NCBI GenBank assembly: GCA_014695195.1
Contig: JACJNW010000032.1
Location: 266,030 to 330,029 of the forward strand
Direction: 5' to 3'
Source of the DNA: Cyanobacteria bacterium FACHB-DQ100
Lineage (GTDB): Bacteria > Cyanobacteriota > Cyanobacteriia > Leptolyngbyales > Leptolyngbyaceae
DNA length: 64,000 nt
The notes below the pieces were generated by a model, which had not been told where the DNA came from, searched no databases, and saw only the letters and a program-made list of their open reading frames with translations. This document shows, in pieces, positions 34,606-43,358 of this stretch (the stretch's first letter is position 1; the number at the start of each line of letters is the position of its first letter). The position numbers were made by a program, and so were the translations under genes.

Positions 34606-36453
34606 ATGCAGCCACCTATTCCAGCCTCCACGATTTTACAAAGCCGCTACCGCGTTCTCAGCGTCTTGGGACAGGGAGGATTTGGACGAACATACCTTGC
34701 AGAAGATCAAGGACGCTTCAACGAACTGTGTGCGATTAAGGAACTCACACCGCCGCAAGATAATCCTTACGCCCTGGAGAAATCTAAAGAACTCTTTCAG
34801 CGAGAAGCCCAAACGCTTTATCAAATTCAGCATCCCCAAATCCCGCAGTTTCGCGCCACATTTGAGCAGGATCAGCGCTTTTTTATTGTGCAAGATTACG
34901 TTGAGGGTAGTACGTATCGATCGCTCCTGGATGAACGCAAAGCGCGGGGCTATGTGTTTTCAGAAAGTGAAGTAACGCAGCTGATTCGGCAGGTTTTACC
35001 TGTGCTGGGATACATTCACGGCAAAGGCATTATTCACCGGGATATTGCACCGGATAATATTATTTTGCGCGATCGTGACAAGCTTCCCGTACTGATCGAT
35101 TTTGGTGTGGTCAAAGATCTCGCCACTCGCATTCAGGCACAAGAAACCAATAAACAACATACAACGGTTGGCAAACTCGGTTATGCCCCAACCGAACAAA
35201 TGCAGACCGGACGCGCTTATCCGAATAGCGATTTGTATGCGTTAGCAGTCACGGCAGTCGTGTTACTCACCGGACGAGAGCCACAAGATTTGTTTGACGA
35301 AAATACAATGACCTGGCGCTGGCAGCGATTCGTCAATCTAGAGCCAACCTTCGCGCAAGTGCTGAATCGAATGTTGAGTTATCGAGTCGGCGATCGCTTT
35401 CAGTCTGCAACCGAAGTGATTCAAGCGCTGCAATCCCCCGCAACGATCGCACCCTTGCCTGCAACTCCACCGCCCACCAACGTACCACCCACGAATATTT
35501 CTCGTGCTGAAACGGTAGCGGTTGGTCATCGCAATTCTCCCACCGTTGCGCCCACAAACTTACAAGCACGCGACTCCTCGGTTCCGACTCGCAGTTCTTT
35601 CTGGGATGATCCGTGGGCAGTGTTCGCGATCGGCACCGGATTAGTGCTGCTCACCGGATTAGGCGCTTGGACAATTACCCGCGCTTTGATGAACGCGAAT
35701 CAACCGATCGCGTCTCCCACTCCGACTCCAACGATCACAACTTCTCCCACTCCGACCAAACCCCCCACGCCTCGCCCTTCACCCACTCCCACTCCCACTC
35801 CCAGTCCAGTCAGCTACAGTCAACAATTAGATTTATCGGGTGGAACGGTCAATCGGAGTGGAACTTTGCGATCGAATGAAACCTTAAACTTCATTGTTCC
35901 TGCGAATCAAGGACAGCGCTTGAATACCAGCTTGGGTAGCGAAGGCGTGTTGCTCAGTGTGTTAGCTCCGAATGGTGATCCAGTCGATAACGCTGCCAGT
36001 CGCGTTTCTAACTGGGCTGGCGAACTTCCCTTTACAGGAAGCTACACGGTACAACTCAGAACCGTTAAAGGAATTCCTAAGAGCGACTTTAAGCTGAACG
36101 TGACGCTGCAAACGCCCACGCCTCCGTCGCCCTCAGTTCCTCCATCTCCTAATCCTATTGTGACCGAAGAAGTGATTACGATTCCTCAAGGTCAAACCGG
36201 AACCCAAGTGAGTAATACGGCAGATGCGAATACAACGCGCCGTTATTTAATTAATGTTCGACCCAACCAAGCTTTATCGCTGAATATTTCTCAAGGTGCA
36301 AGGTTTACAGTAAGATACCCCAGTGGGGAGCCTGTTGAAGATGCAGTAAATCTGCGATCGTGGCAGGGTATTGTCCCGCGGGGTGGTGCTTATCAAGTGG
36401 ATGTCACCAGCGATCGCGAAACTAATTTCACATTAAGTGTGGATGCGAAATGA
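34606..36453 (+). CDS. Membrane Ser/Thr protein kinase with extracytoplasmic beta-rich domains
   Basis: About 615 residues. Kinase domain at about 12-275: glycine-rich LGQGGFGRTYLAED, catalytic K in CAIKEL, HRDIAPDN (HRD loop with Ala in place of the usual Lys), and DFGVV. A Pro/Thr linker follows, then one membrane helix (VFAIGTGLVLLTGLGAW), a low-complexity PTPTP stretch and two related beta domains resembling PPC (pre-peptidase C-terminal) folds. It is a Hanks-type sensor kinase of the cyanobacterial Spk kind. The ATG at 34606 is chosen over an upstream TTG. Its stop overlaps the bioD start as ATGA. Confidence 0.88.
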   Translation: MQPPIPASTILQSRYRVLSVLGQGGFGRTYLAEDQGRFNELCAIKELTPPQDNPYALEKSKELFQREAQTLYQIQHPQIPQFRATFEQDQRFFIVQDYVEGSTYRSLLDERKARGYVFSESEVTQLIRQVLPVLGYIHGKGIIHRDIAPDNIILRDRDKLPVLIDFGVVKDLATRIQAQETNKQHTTVGKLGYAPTEQMQTGRAYPNSDLYALAVTAVVLLTGREPQDLFDENTMTWRWQRFVNLEPTFAQVLNRMLSYRVGDRFQSATEVIQALQSPATIAPLPATPPPTNVPPTNISRAETVAVGHRNSPTVAPTNLQARDSSVPTRSSFWDDPWAVFAIGTGLVLLTGLGAWTITRALMNANQPIASPTPTPTITTSPTPTKPPTPRPSPTPTPTPSPVSYSQQLDLSGGTVNRSGTLRSNETLNFIVPANQGQRLNTSLGSEGVLLSVLAPNGDPVDNAASRVSNWAGELPFTGSYTVQLRTVKGIPKSDFKLNVTLQTPTPPSPSVPPSPNPIVTEEVITIPQGQTGTQVSNTADANTTRRYLINVRPNQALSLNISQGARFTVRYPSGEPVEDAVNLRSWQGIVPRGGAYQVDVTSDRETNFTLSVDAK

Positions 36454-37154
36454 TTCCGAATGCACTTTTAATCACGGGAACGGATACTGATGCCGGTAAA
36501 ACGGTATTAACGACTGCGTTGATTGCATATTGGCAAAAGTATTGTCAATCGCGTTCTCTAGGCGTAATGAAACCGTTGCAGACGGGAGTGGGCGATCGTG
36601 AACTGTATCGTCAATTATTTGAGTTGGATCAAACCCCGGAAGAGTTAAATCCACTGCATTTTGAGGCTCCACTTGCGCCCCCGATCGCAGCCGATTTGGA
36701 GGGCAAGCGAGTCGCCCTTGAGCCTGTCTGGAAAGCGTTTGAGGCGTTGCGGCGCCAGCGTGATTTTGTGCTGGTTGAGGCATTAGGCGGATTAGGATCG
36801 CCTGTGACGCATGAAACCACCGTTGCAGATTGGGCTTGGGATTGGCATTTACCCGCTGTATTAGTGGTGCCTGTGAGATTAGGCGCGATCGGGCAAGCGG
36901 TGGCGAATGTGGCACTGGCGCGACAATCAAAAGTTCACCTCAAAGGAATTGTGTTGAACTGTATTCGATCGAGTTCCGATGAAGAAATTGAAAACTGGGC
37001 ATCGGTCAGCTTGATCGAACGATTAACCGGAATACCCGTTCTCGGATTGCTGCCTTATTTAAGTGATCCAACTGATGTAGAAAAATTGGCTCAAGCGGCG
37101 GCAAATTTAGATTTAGAGCGGCTCATCCCTGACATGGTTAAAGGATTCGCGTAA
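36450..37154 (+). CDS. bioD: Dethiobiotin synthase
   Basis: 234 residues. P-loop TGTDTDAGKTVLTTALIAYW, the substrate-binding K in VMKPLQTG, EALGGLGSPV and VVPVRLGAIGQ are typical of BioD, which forms the ureido ring of dethiobiotin with ATP and CO2. It is translationally coupled to the upstream kinase gene (4-nt overlap) and overlaps the glycerate kinase gene on the other strand by 17 nt. No other bio genes are in the window. Confidence 0.92.
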   Translation: MIPNALLITGTDTDAGKTVLTTALIAYWQKYCQSRSLGVMKPLQTGVGDRELYRQLFELDQTPEELNPLHFEAPLAPPIAADLEGKRVALEPVWKAFEALRRQRDFVLVEALGGLGSPVTHETTVADWAWDWHLPAVLVVPVRLGAIGQAVANVALARQSKVHLKGIVLNCIRSSSDEEIENWASVSLIERLTGIPVLGLLPYLSDPTDVEKLAQAAANLDLERLIPDMVKGFA

Positions 37155-38118
37155 CTGTATGTTCTGCTCCGATTTCAAGCACTAAGTCTACATCCCTCGA
37201 TTGTTCCACCATCGGTGTAATAAACAATTTGGGATGCAATGCTTTCCAGAAATATTCAACAAATTGATCAATCTCTGCATCACTCATACCTGGTTTGCCC
37301 TGAGCGACCATTTGATGTTCTGCTTGTTTACGCCATTGCTTGCTGAGTTGATAGTCTGGAACATACAAAACAATTAACCGATCGAGCAATTCCCATAGGG
37401 GTACATAGTTCCTCAACTGCCGATTCATATCTCGCGCAAACTGGCGATCGTCCTCGGTGACGATCGGCGCAATCCTAAATTCAGACTCAATCGGACGCAC
37501 TCCAACAAACCAGCCTTCAAACAATACGATATCTGCATGATCAATCATTTGCGGCTGAGTGCGATCGCCTTCTCCACCAAAGGCAGACTTATCAAATCGG
37601 GGCAGCGCGATCGGAAATTGACCTTGCTGAAATTGGGTCAGAATCTCGATTCCGAGTTGAACATCATGCGTTCCGGGTGGCCCTCGCCGCACCATGCGCG
37701 GATCACGAGTTCTGAGGGCAATCCGATCGACATACGGCAAATATAAATCATCGATCGACCAGCTAACCGCACGCAGTCCAAGCTGACTCAAAATCACAGT
37801 CAGCATTTGCGTTAAGGTCGTCTTTCCCGTTCCCTGCCCACCTAAAAAGCCTTGAATTAAAGCGCGATTACTCGGTTTCCAGCCGGCAATCTGCATAGCT
37901 AGGGGTAGCCATAGATTCCAGAGAGTATCGATCGCAGGAGGTAGTTTTAGTTCAGTGCAAAGCTCAACGATCGCACTATAGCTCCGATCAAACAGTGCCA
38001 AGCGCGACTGAATGCGATCGTGAACATTGCTTGCATCAATTCCAAAAGTAGGATCTTGTAGTGCAAAGGATTCTAAGCGCGATCGATCATGAGAGCGAAT
38101 TAGTTCTTCTAGAGTCAT
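37138..38118 (-). CDS. glyK: D-glycerate 3-kinase
   Basis: 326 residues of the P-loop kinase group of plant/cyanobacterial glycerate kinases. Walker A is FLGGQGTGKTTLTQML; then SIDDLYLPY, RGPPGTHDVQLG, LPRFDKSAFGGEGDR and ILFEGWFVGVRP. The enzyme makes 3-phosphoglycerate in the photorespiratory glycolate pathway. The ATG at 38118 is used; the upstream TTG at 38154 is unlikely. Its 3' end overlaps bioD. Confidence 0.9.
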   Translation of the reverse strand: MTLEELIRSHDRSRLESFALQDPTFGIDASNVHDRIQSRLALFDRSYSAIVELCTELKLPPAIDTLWNLWLPLAMQIAGWKPSNRALIQGFLGGQGTGKTTLTQMLTVILSQLGLRAVSWSIDDLYLPYVDRIALRTRDPRMVRRGPPGTHDVQLGIEILTQFQQGQFPIALPRFDKSAFGGEGDRTQPQMIDHADIVLFEGWFVGVRPIESEFRIAPIVTEDDRQFARDMNRQLRNYVPLWELLDRLIVLYVPDYQLSKQWRKQAEHQMVAQGKPGMSDAEIDQFVEYFWKALHPKLFITPMVEQSRDVDLVLEIGAEHTVTRIL

Positions 38119-38217
38119 AAGATGATTATCTACAGAAAATCGGGAGGCTGGCAACCAACCCCCCGATTTAAAACCCCTTAAATCAAACCCTGATTTAGAA
38201 GACAGTCATTACTCAAA

Positions 38218-39255
38218 CTACATGCCCGCAGCTTGACGTTGAACTTCGCTCTTCTTCGCCTTGAACTCAGAGGCGATTTGCTCCAGTTGCTGATCGCTGA
38301 AGTTATCGCGCAGTGCAGCAAAGAAAGTGCTTTCTTCTTGGCGGACGTGATCCATGATTTCGTCCATCAAGCGGTTCAGCGAGGACATAAACTCATCCGA
38401 CGCCATATCCATTTTTTCCATCGCATCGAGTGCGGGGAACCAGGAATTTTGCTCATCATACAGTTCTTGCAGATCGCTTTCTGCATACTTACCGCGAACT
38501 GCCGGATAAGCCACTTCGTTTTCTGCGATCGCATGAGCGCGAAGGTCGCCGCTCAATTGCATGAAGAATTCTTTGCGCTTTGCAGGATCTTGAGTGCCTT
38601 TGATTTCAGCAAACAGAACATTCACCTTTTGGTGATCCATGCGGAGCACGTCTTGAATGTTCATGTCAGACTTGTCGGTGGTTTGAGTAACCACGCTACC
38701 CACAACACCCGTCAACGCAGCAACTGAATCTTGAACTCGTGCCCACAGCCCTTGATCTGCATCCATTCCGGTGAGTTCACGCACACCCAACAGTTCGATT
38801 ACGCCTTTCAATTGCTCTTGGTGAGCACGGTTTTCAAAGTTAACGGTGTTGAGCGGAGCGATTGCAGCTTCGATGTCTGCGCCAACTTTTTGAGCCGCTT
38901 TATGAATAACAATTCCCGACATCACTTGTTGGTGCTTCAGCAGTTCATGCTGGAAGACCTTTTCAAACAAGGTAAGTTCAGAACCCGACATCATTTCATC
39001 AAGCTTCTTCACCATTTCGGTGATCGTTTCTTTCGGCTCAGACTGAACGCCGTATTGCACAATTACTGTATCCAGGATGCCCAGGTTCTTCTGGTCGTCC
39101 TTCAACATATCTTGAAAACGCTTCACCAACTCAGAGTCAGTGGTTGCCGAGATGAATCTTTGTTCGTTTGCAATAAGAAATTCTTGGACAGCTTTGATGT
39201 CTGCAAGCTTCATCGCGATCGCTAGACGCTTGGTATCATCCATTGTTGCTACCAT
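38218..39255 (-). CDS. Hemerythrin-domain protein with N-terminal helical ferritin-like half
   Basis: 345 residues, all helical. The N-terminal half (1-190) resembles a bacterioferritin-like or DUF892-like bundle (KHQQVMSGIVIH, NFENRAHQEQL). The C-terminal half (about 205-345) is a hemerythrin/HHE domain with MDHQKVNVLF, RAHAIAENEVAYPA and MDHVRQEESTFF, giving the H...HxxxE pattern for a diiron-oxo site. It may sense or bind oxygen, NO or iron. The 345-residue two-part plan is larger than the usual 130-180 residue HHE protein. Monocistronic. Confidence 0.8.
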   Translation of the reverse strand: MVATMDDTKRLAIAMKLADIKAVQEFLIANEQRFISATTDSELVKRFQDMLKDDQKNLGILDTVIVQYGVQSEPKETITEMVKKLDEMMSGSELTLFEKVFQHELLKHQQVMSGIVIHKAAQKVGADIEAAIAPLNTVNFENRAHQEQLKGVIELLGVRELTGMDADQGLWARVQDSVAALTGVVGSVVTQTTDKSDMNIQDVLRMDHQKVNVLFAEIKGTQDPAKRKEFFMQLSGDLRAHAIAENEVAYPAVRGKYAESDLQELYDEQNSWFPALDAMEKMDMASDEFMSSLNRLMDEIMDHVRQEESTFFAALRDNFSDQQLEQIASEFKAKKSEVQRQAAGM

Positions 39256-39531
39256 TTTGTGTTCTCCACTTGTTTAATTATTCTCAGGATCGGCATCCAT
39301 TCAATTCTGAGTTTGCCGCACCCACCCGAAAGCAACATCTTTCCGTTGGTTGACTTAAAAGTGCGCTAAGTTACCTCACAAAGGACTAAAAGACTGACCT
39401 TTGGATAGTAAACTTCCCGCGCGAATTGCTGCAATTGGGCTGGATTCGTGGCGGCGCAGATAAGGCATCCCTTCATCGCCATCGTTCTTTGCAATGAAAA
39501 CACCAATAGTTGTATATTGGATAAATCGAAT

Positions 39532-41340
39532 TTACGCTCTGTTGAAGAAATAGATATAACCAACACCGCTTTCAAGTTTCTGCCAACCTATTTCATTAAT
39601 TGGTATACCTGCTTCCCCTGAAAAAACAGCCTTTGCTCCTGTCTTCTCAAAGGCCTGCAAAACTTTGCTTCGGGATGCAGCATCAACCGACCAGAATCTG
39701 GTTGCATTAAGAGCGTCAGCAATAATTCGTATTCTTCCTAACCTTGCCCAGTAGCCACTCGAATTAGCATGAGCCCTACCAATTACAGCAATGGAATCCC
39801 CTGACCTTAATCCTAACTGATGTAACTCTTCTACAACCTGTGAATAAATTGGAGTTTCACTCCCAGTTATAATACGCTGAACCTGAAGAGCGGCGTTCGC
39901 AAAAATTTGTATGTTCATCACTATGAGAGCAATGCCCAGAAAACTAATGAGCAATCGTTTGGCGGTTTGTGAATAGCGCAGACATACACTTGAAAACACC
40001 CCAGCATAAATTAAGACAACAAATGGGGCAACATATCGAGAGCCAGGTGCCGCCCGCAAATCTATGACCAGTGTGTAAATCACTAAGGCTGCCAAACCTG
40101 GCAGCCATAAAAACCAACGAGCAGCTAGCTGTTGTAATGAAGTTCGGACATAGCCGCCTGCATAAACTACAAGCCAATAGCTCAAGAGCAGACCACCTAG
40201 AAATAGCCGCCAATAATAAACTAAGTTGATCCCTGCGACTTTAAGCTGTTGCAATAGATTAAAGTTGGGCTTTATTCCTTCCTGCCAATAGGACGCGTCC
40301 GTCCAAGGTGCATATGTGCCGCCAACGGGCGTGGCAAACTCATAGGCAGCCGGATCGTCGAGGATCTGCCGCACCGGATGTTTAGGGATTCCTGAATTTG
40401 GCTCTTTACCCTGCCAATGTTCGATAGAAGACGGGTTATAAAAGGTTCTCTCATGCCAATTAATAAACCAGACATAGTTCAGTCTTCCTGAATCGCCGAA
40501 AGTCAGTCGTCCTTTCGACAAGGAAAGCGCCGTTATAAAGGGTGCAACAACCAGGATGAACACGAGTATTGATGCAGTCAGCTTGAGAACAAGGGAGCGA
40601 TCGATCTTTAATCGATTCTGCCAAATTCTCCATGCCTGCCTAGCACCATCCTCCTCAAACAGGCTGACCACAACGGCAACAAAAAAGAAAACAAACGCTA
40701 GTGGAAACATGACGGCTTTGGAGAGATAGCCCAAACCCAGCACCATTCCAAACAGAAGATACGTTCCCCAATTCGCCGTCCGATTTCGCATTTGCAGCAT
40801 GAAACCACTAGCCGCATAAACACAAGCGACTGTTAGAGCATCTGGTGAAACTAAATGAACCGGTGTCCACTTTAACGCTGTCAATAGAAATAGAAAATAG
40901 CCCATCACAAGCCACATCCACTCTGGTATCTCAACGGCTTGCCCTGCGTTCTTTTGATGCGAATTCTGTTGCCATTTAATCATCTGTCTTAAAAAGAACT
41001 CAAAGCTGATGAATGCAACAACAAAGATGCCGAGGTTAACCAATTTAACAACAAAGAACTCCCAGTAAGGGGAGGGATGAAGAACAAAAATTGCGATGCC
41101 TAGCAACCAGGAATATAACGGACTCCAGTAAGCGTTGATGGCAGATTGCCAATCACCCCTCATGTAGGCATCCCCAATGTCCAAATATGAAACCCCATCT
41201 GGATTATTAATATTGAATCGCTGTGACCAGGCTTGCAATGAACCTAGGGACAGCCCTAGAATCCAGAATGCTGTCCTTAGTGGTATGGTTTTCCCAACTA
41301 AGCGAATTACCTTTGTAGAAAAGCTAACAGTCTTAGTCAT
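39532..41340 (-). CDS. GT-C membrane glycosyltransferase (GT39/PMT-like), paralogue 2
   Basis: 602 residues with about ten membrane helices. The first periplasmic loop holds DGVSYLDIGDAYMRGDWQSAINAYWSPLYSWLLG, where the acidic residues correspond to the catalytic site of PMT/ArnT-type GT-C enzymes. A soluble C-terminal part ends GVGYIYFFN. It is a close tandem paralogue of the next gene; many blocks are nearly identical (TYLLFGMVLGLGYLSKAVMF). It is the third gene of an operon with the FAD-GtrA fusion, and the gap upstream contains a relic of the GtrA coding end. It probably transfers a sugar from a polyprenyl carrier. Confidence 0.75.
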   Translation of the reverse strand: MTKTVSFSTKVIRLVGKTIPLRTAFWILGLSLGSLQAWSQRFNINNPDGVSYLDIGDAYMRGDWQSAINAYWSPLYSWLLGIAIFVLHPSPYWEFFVVKLVNLGIFVVAFISFEFFLRQMIKWQQNSHQKNAGQAVEIPEWMWLVMGYFLFLLTALKWTPVHLVSPDALTVACVYAASGFMLQMRNRTANWGTYLLFGMVLGLGYLSKAVMFPLAFVFFFVAVVVSLFEEDGARQAWRIWQNRLKIDRSLVLKLTASILVFILVVAPFITALSLSKGRLTFGDSGRLNYVWFINWHERTFYNPSSIEHWQGKEPNSGIPKHPVRQILDDPAAYEFATPVGGTYAPWTDASYWQEGIKPNFNLLQQLKVAGINLVYYWRLFLGGLLLSYWLVVYAGGYVRTSLQQLAARWFLWLPGLAALVIYTLVIDLRAAPGSRYVAPFVVLIYAGVFSSVCLRYSQTAKRLLISFLGIALIVMNIQIFANAALQVQRIITGSETPIYSQVVEELHQLGLRSGDSIAVIGRAHANSSGYWARLGRIRIIADALNATRFWSVDAASRSKVLQAFEKTGAKAVFSGEAGIPINEIGWQKLESGVGYIYFFNRA

Positions 41341-41361
41341 GCTTTGGAACCTCTATCTACC

Positions 41362-41494
41362 GAGTCCTGTGTTTGATTGTTAGAAGAGAACGAGTACAAT
41401 TCATGCCCGACAAAGCTGAGCAGCGCCACACAAGCAGAATTTGCTAAACGAGCCAGATGGGTTGCCATTGAGCTTGATTAATCAGGAGCTGCAT
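41362..41494 (-). pseudogene. Frameshifted relic of the GtrA coding end (duplication scar)
   Basis: About 130 bp that repeats the last codons of the FAD-GtrA gene (compare 43381-43515). The relic still reads LLINQAQW, then a one-base loss destroys the frame. Shared blocks include AGAGAACGAGTACAATT and ATGCCCGACAAA on the plus strand. It overlaps the 3' end of paralogue 1 and precedes paralogue 2, just as the intact GtrA end precedes paralogue 1. This shows that a unit of GtrA end plus glycosyltransferase was duplicated in tandem. Confidence 0.85.
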
Positions 41495-43358
41495 TATTAG
41501 TCTGCTGAGGCAGACTTCCTTTGTCTAGCCCCGAATTCCACCCGGAAGGCATTCGTGCAGAAGGTCTATTGAAGAAATAGACATAGCAATTACTGTTTTT
41601 CAGTTTTTGCCAACCCGTTGCTTGAGCAGGTAGGGGTGCATCCATTTCCTGCACAACGACCTTTGCCCCTGTTTTTTCAATCGCCTGCAACACTCGATTT
41701 CGAGATGCAACATCAGATTTCCAAAACTCACTCACATTGGGGATTTGAGCGATGATTCGGATACGTGCCAATCGTGCAGAATCATCCATGACACTGCTCT
41801 CACCGAGCACAGCGATCAAATCTCCTCGCTTCACGCCGAGCCGCTGCAAGTCTTCTGCAACCTGTGCAAAAATTGGCGTTTGTTGAAACCCGATCGCAAT
41901 GCGAGCCACACTAAAAGAAGTTTGTAACGCCAACTGTCCAGCCAGCGCGCTCAGCGCAGCCGCAGCTAGCCCAACAATAAGACGTTGAGTTGTGCGCACA
42001 TTCCGTAAGCATACACTTGAAAGCACACCCATACAAACAAGCACCACAAATGGCGCAACATACCGAGACGACACATATGCCTTTGACATATCCATTCCCA
42101 ACAGGTAGACAGCCAAACCTGCTACACCCGGGCACCACACATACCAACGCACCGCTAGCTGTTGCAACGAAGCCCGAACGTAGCCGCCTGCGTAAACCAA
42201 AAGGCAATAACTAAGAATCAAGTGACCTAAAAATAGCTGGTAGTAATACCGTAAATTTGCAGCTAAAACTTTACACTGTCGCTTCAAGTCAAATCTGACG
42301 TTCCAACCGTCATTCCAGTAGGACGGATCAAACCAGAGGGGGAGTGTGCCGCTAATCGGGGTTGCGAATTCATAGGTCGCTGGGCGATCCACAATCTGTC
42401 GTGGCGGGTGCTTAGGGATGCCTGAATTCGGCTCCTCACCCTGCCAAAGCGTGTGCTTGGGACTGGTACTACTCACGTACCAAATATAGTTCAGTTTTCC
42501 ACTATCGCCAAAGGTTAAGCGCCCCTTTGTCACAGACAGTGCTGTAACAAAGGGTACAGCCACCAAGATAAATGCGAGCATTGCTGCAATCAGCTTCAAC
42601 GCGCGCGATCGTCGTACTCTTAATCGCTTGCCCCACACCGTTAATCCTTGTCCTGACTCTTTATTGTCTTCAAACAGACTGACCACAATGGCAACCAAAA
42701 AGAAGACAAACGCCAGGGGAAACATGACAGCTTTAGACAGATAGCCCAATCCCAGCACCATTCCAAATAGAAGATACGTGCCCCATGTCGCTGTCCGACT
42801 GCGCATTTTTAGCAAGAAGCCACTCGTGGCATAAACACACGCGCTGGTTGCATTATCCGGTACATCTAGCTGTACCCCTGTTAGTCCCAATGCCGCCCAC
42901 AGAAACAACGAGTAGCCCACTGTCAGCCATGCCCATTCTGGAATCTGAATGGAGCACTCTTCACTCAGTTGCCGCGAGTGCTGACGGCCTTCAGTCCATT
43001 GCTGCAAGAAGAATTCAAAGCTAATGAACGCGATGACAAAAATACCAAAGTTGACTAACTTAACTACAAAAAATTCCCACTCAGGCGAGGGGCGAAGCAC
43101 AAGCAGTGCTATCCCCAGCAGCCACGAATACAACGGACTCCAATAGGAGTTGATAGCAGTCTGCCAAGCACCGCTGACATACGCATCGCCAATGTCGAGA
43201 TATGAGACTGCATCTCCTGCAGTTAAAGCGAATCGATACGCCCATGCCTGAAATAGACCCAGAGACAACCCTAAAATCCAGAATGCCCTCTTCAACCGAT
43301 TTCCTTGCTGAATCGGAGAACGAACAGTCCTTGGGGGGAAATGAACAGTTTTGATCAT
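41478..43358 (-). CDS. GT-C membrane glycosyltransferase (GT39/PMT-like), paralogue 1
   Basis: 626 residues, same plan as the downstream paralogue: helix 1 RAFWILGLSLGLFQAW, loop DAVSYLDIGDAYVSGAWQTA followed by NSYWSPLYSWLLG, LLFGMVLGLGYLSKAVMF, LTFGDSGKLNYIWY and a soluble C-terminus ending NCYVYFFN, plus about 25 extra residues fused from the duplication scar. The ATG overlaps the stop of the FAD-GtrA gene (ATGA at 43355-43358). It likely acts with that protein in decorating an envelope polymer or lipid with a sugar. Confidence 0.75.
   Translation of the reverse strand: MIKTVHFPPRTVRSPIQQGNRLKRAFWILGLSLGLFQAWAYRFALTAGDAVSYLDIGDAYVSGAWQTAINSYWSPLYSWLLGIALLVLRPSPEWEFFVVKLVNFGIFVIAFISFEFFLQQWTEGRQHSRQLSEECSIQIPEWAWLTVGYSLFLWAALGLTGVQLDVPDNATSACVYATSGFLLKMRSRTATWGTYLLFGMVLGLGYLSKAVMFPLAFVFFLVAIVVSLFEDNKESGQGLTVWGKRLRVRRSRALKLIAAMLAFILVAVPFVTALSVTKGRLTFGDSGKLNYIWYVSSTSPKHTLWQGEEPNSGIPKHPPRQIVDRPATYEFATPISGTLPLWFDPSYWNDGWNVRFDLKRQCKVLAANLRYYYQLFLGHLILSYCLLVYAGGYVRASLQQLAVRWYVWCPGVAGLAVYLLGMDMSKAYVSSRYVAPFVVLVCMGVLSSVCLRNVRTTQRLIVGLAAAALSALAGQLALQTSFSVARIAIGFQQTPIFAQVAEDLQRLGVKRGDLIAVLGESSVMDDSARLARIRIIAQIPNVSEFWKSDVASRNRVLQAIEKTGAKVVVQEMDAPLPAQATGWQKLKNSNCYVYFFNRPSARMPSGWNSGLDKGSLPQQTNNAAPD

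Noticed and set aside
39256..39531. Short reverse-strand frame (69 codons, 39366-39575) between the hemerythrin and glycosyltransferase genes
   Set aside because: It overlaps the end of the glycosyltransferase gene in another frame and has no recognisable motif; the 276-bp gap holds nothing else supportable.
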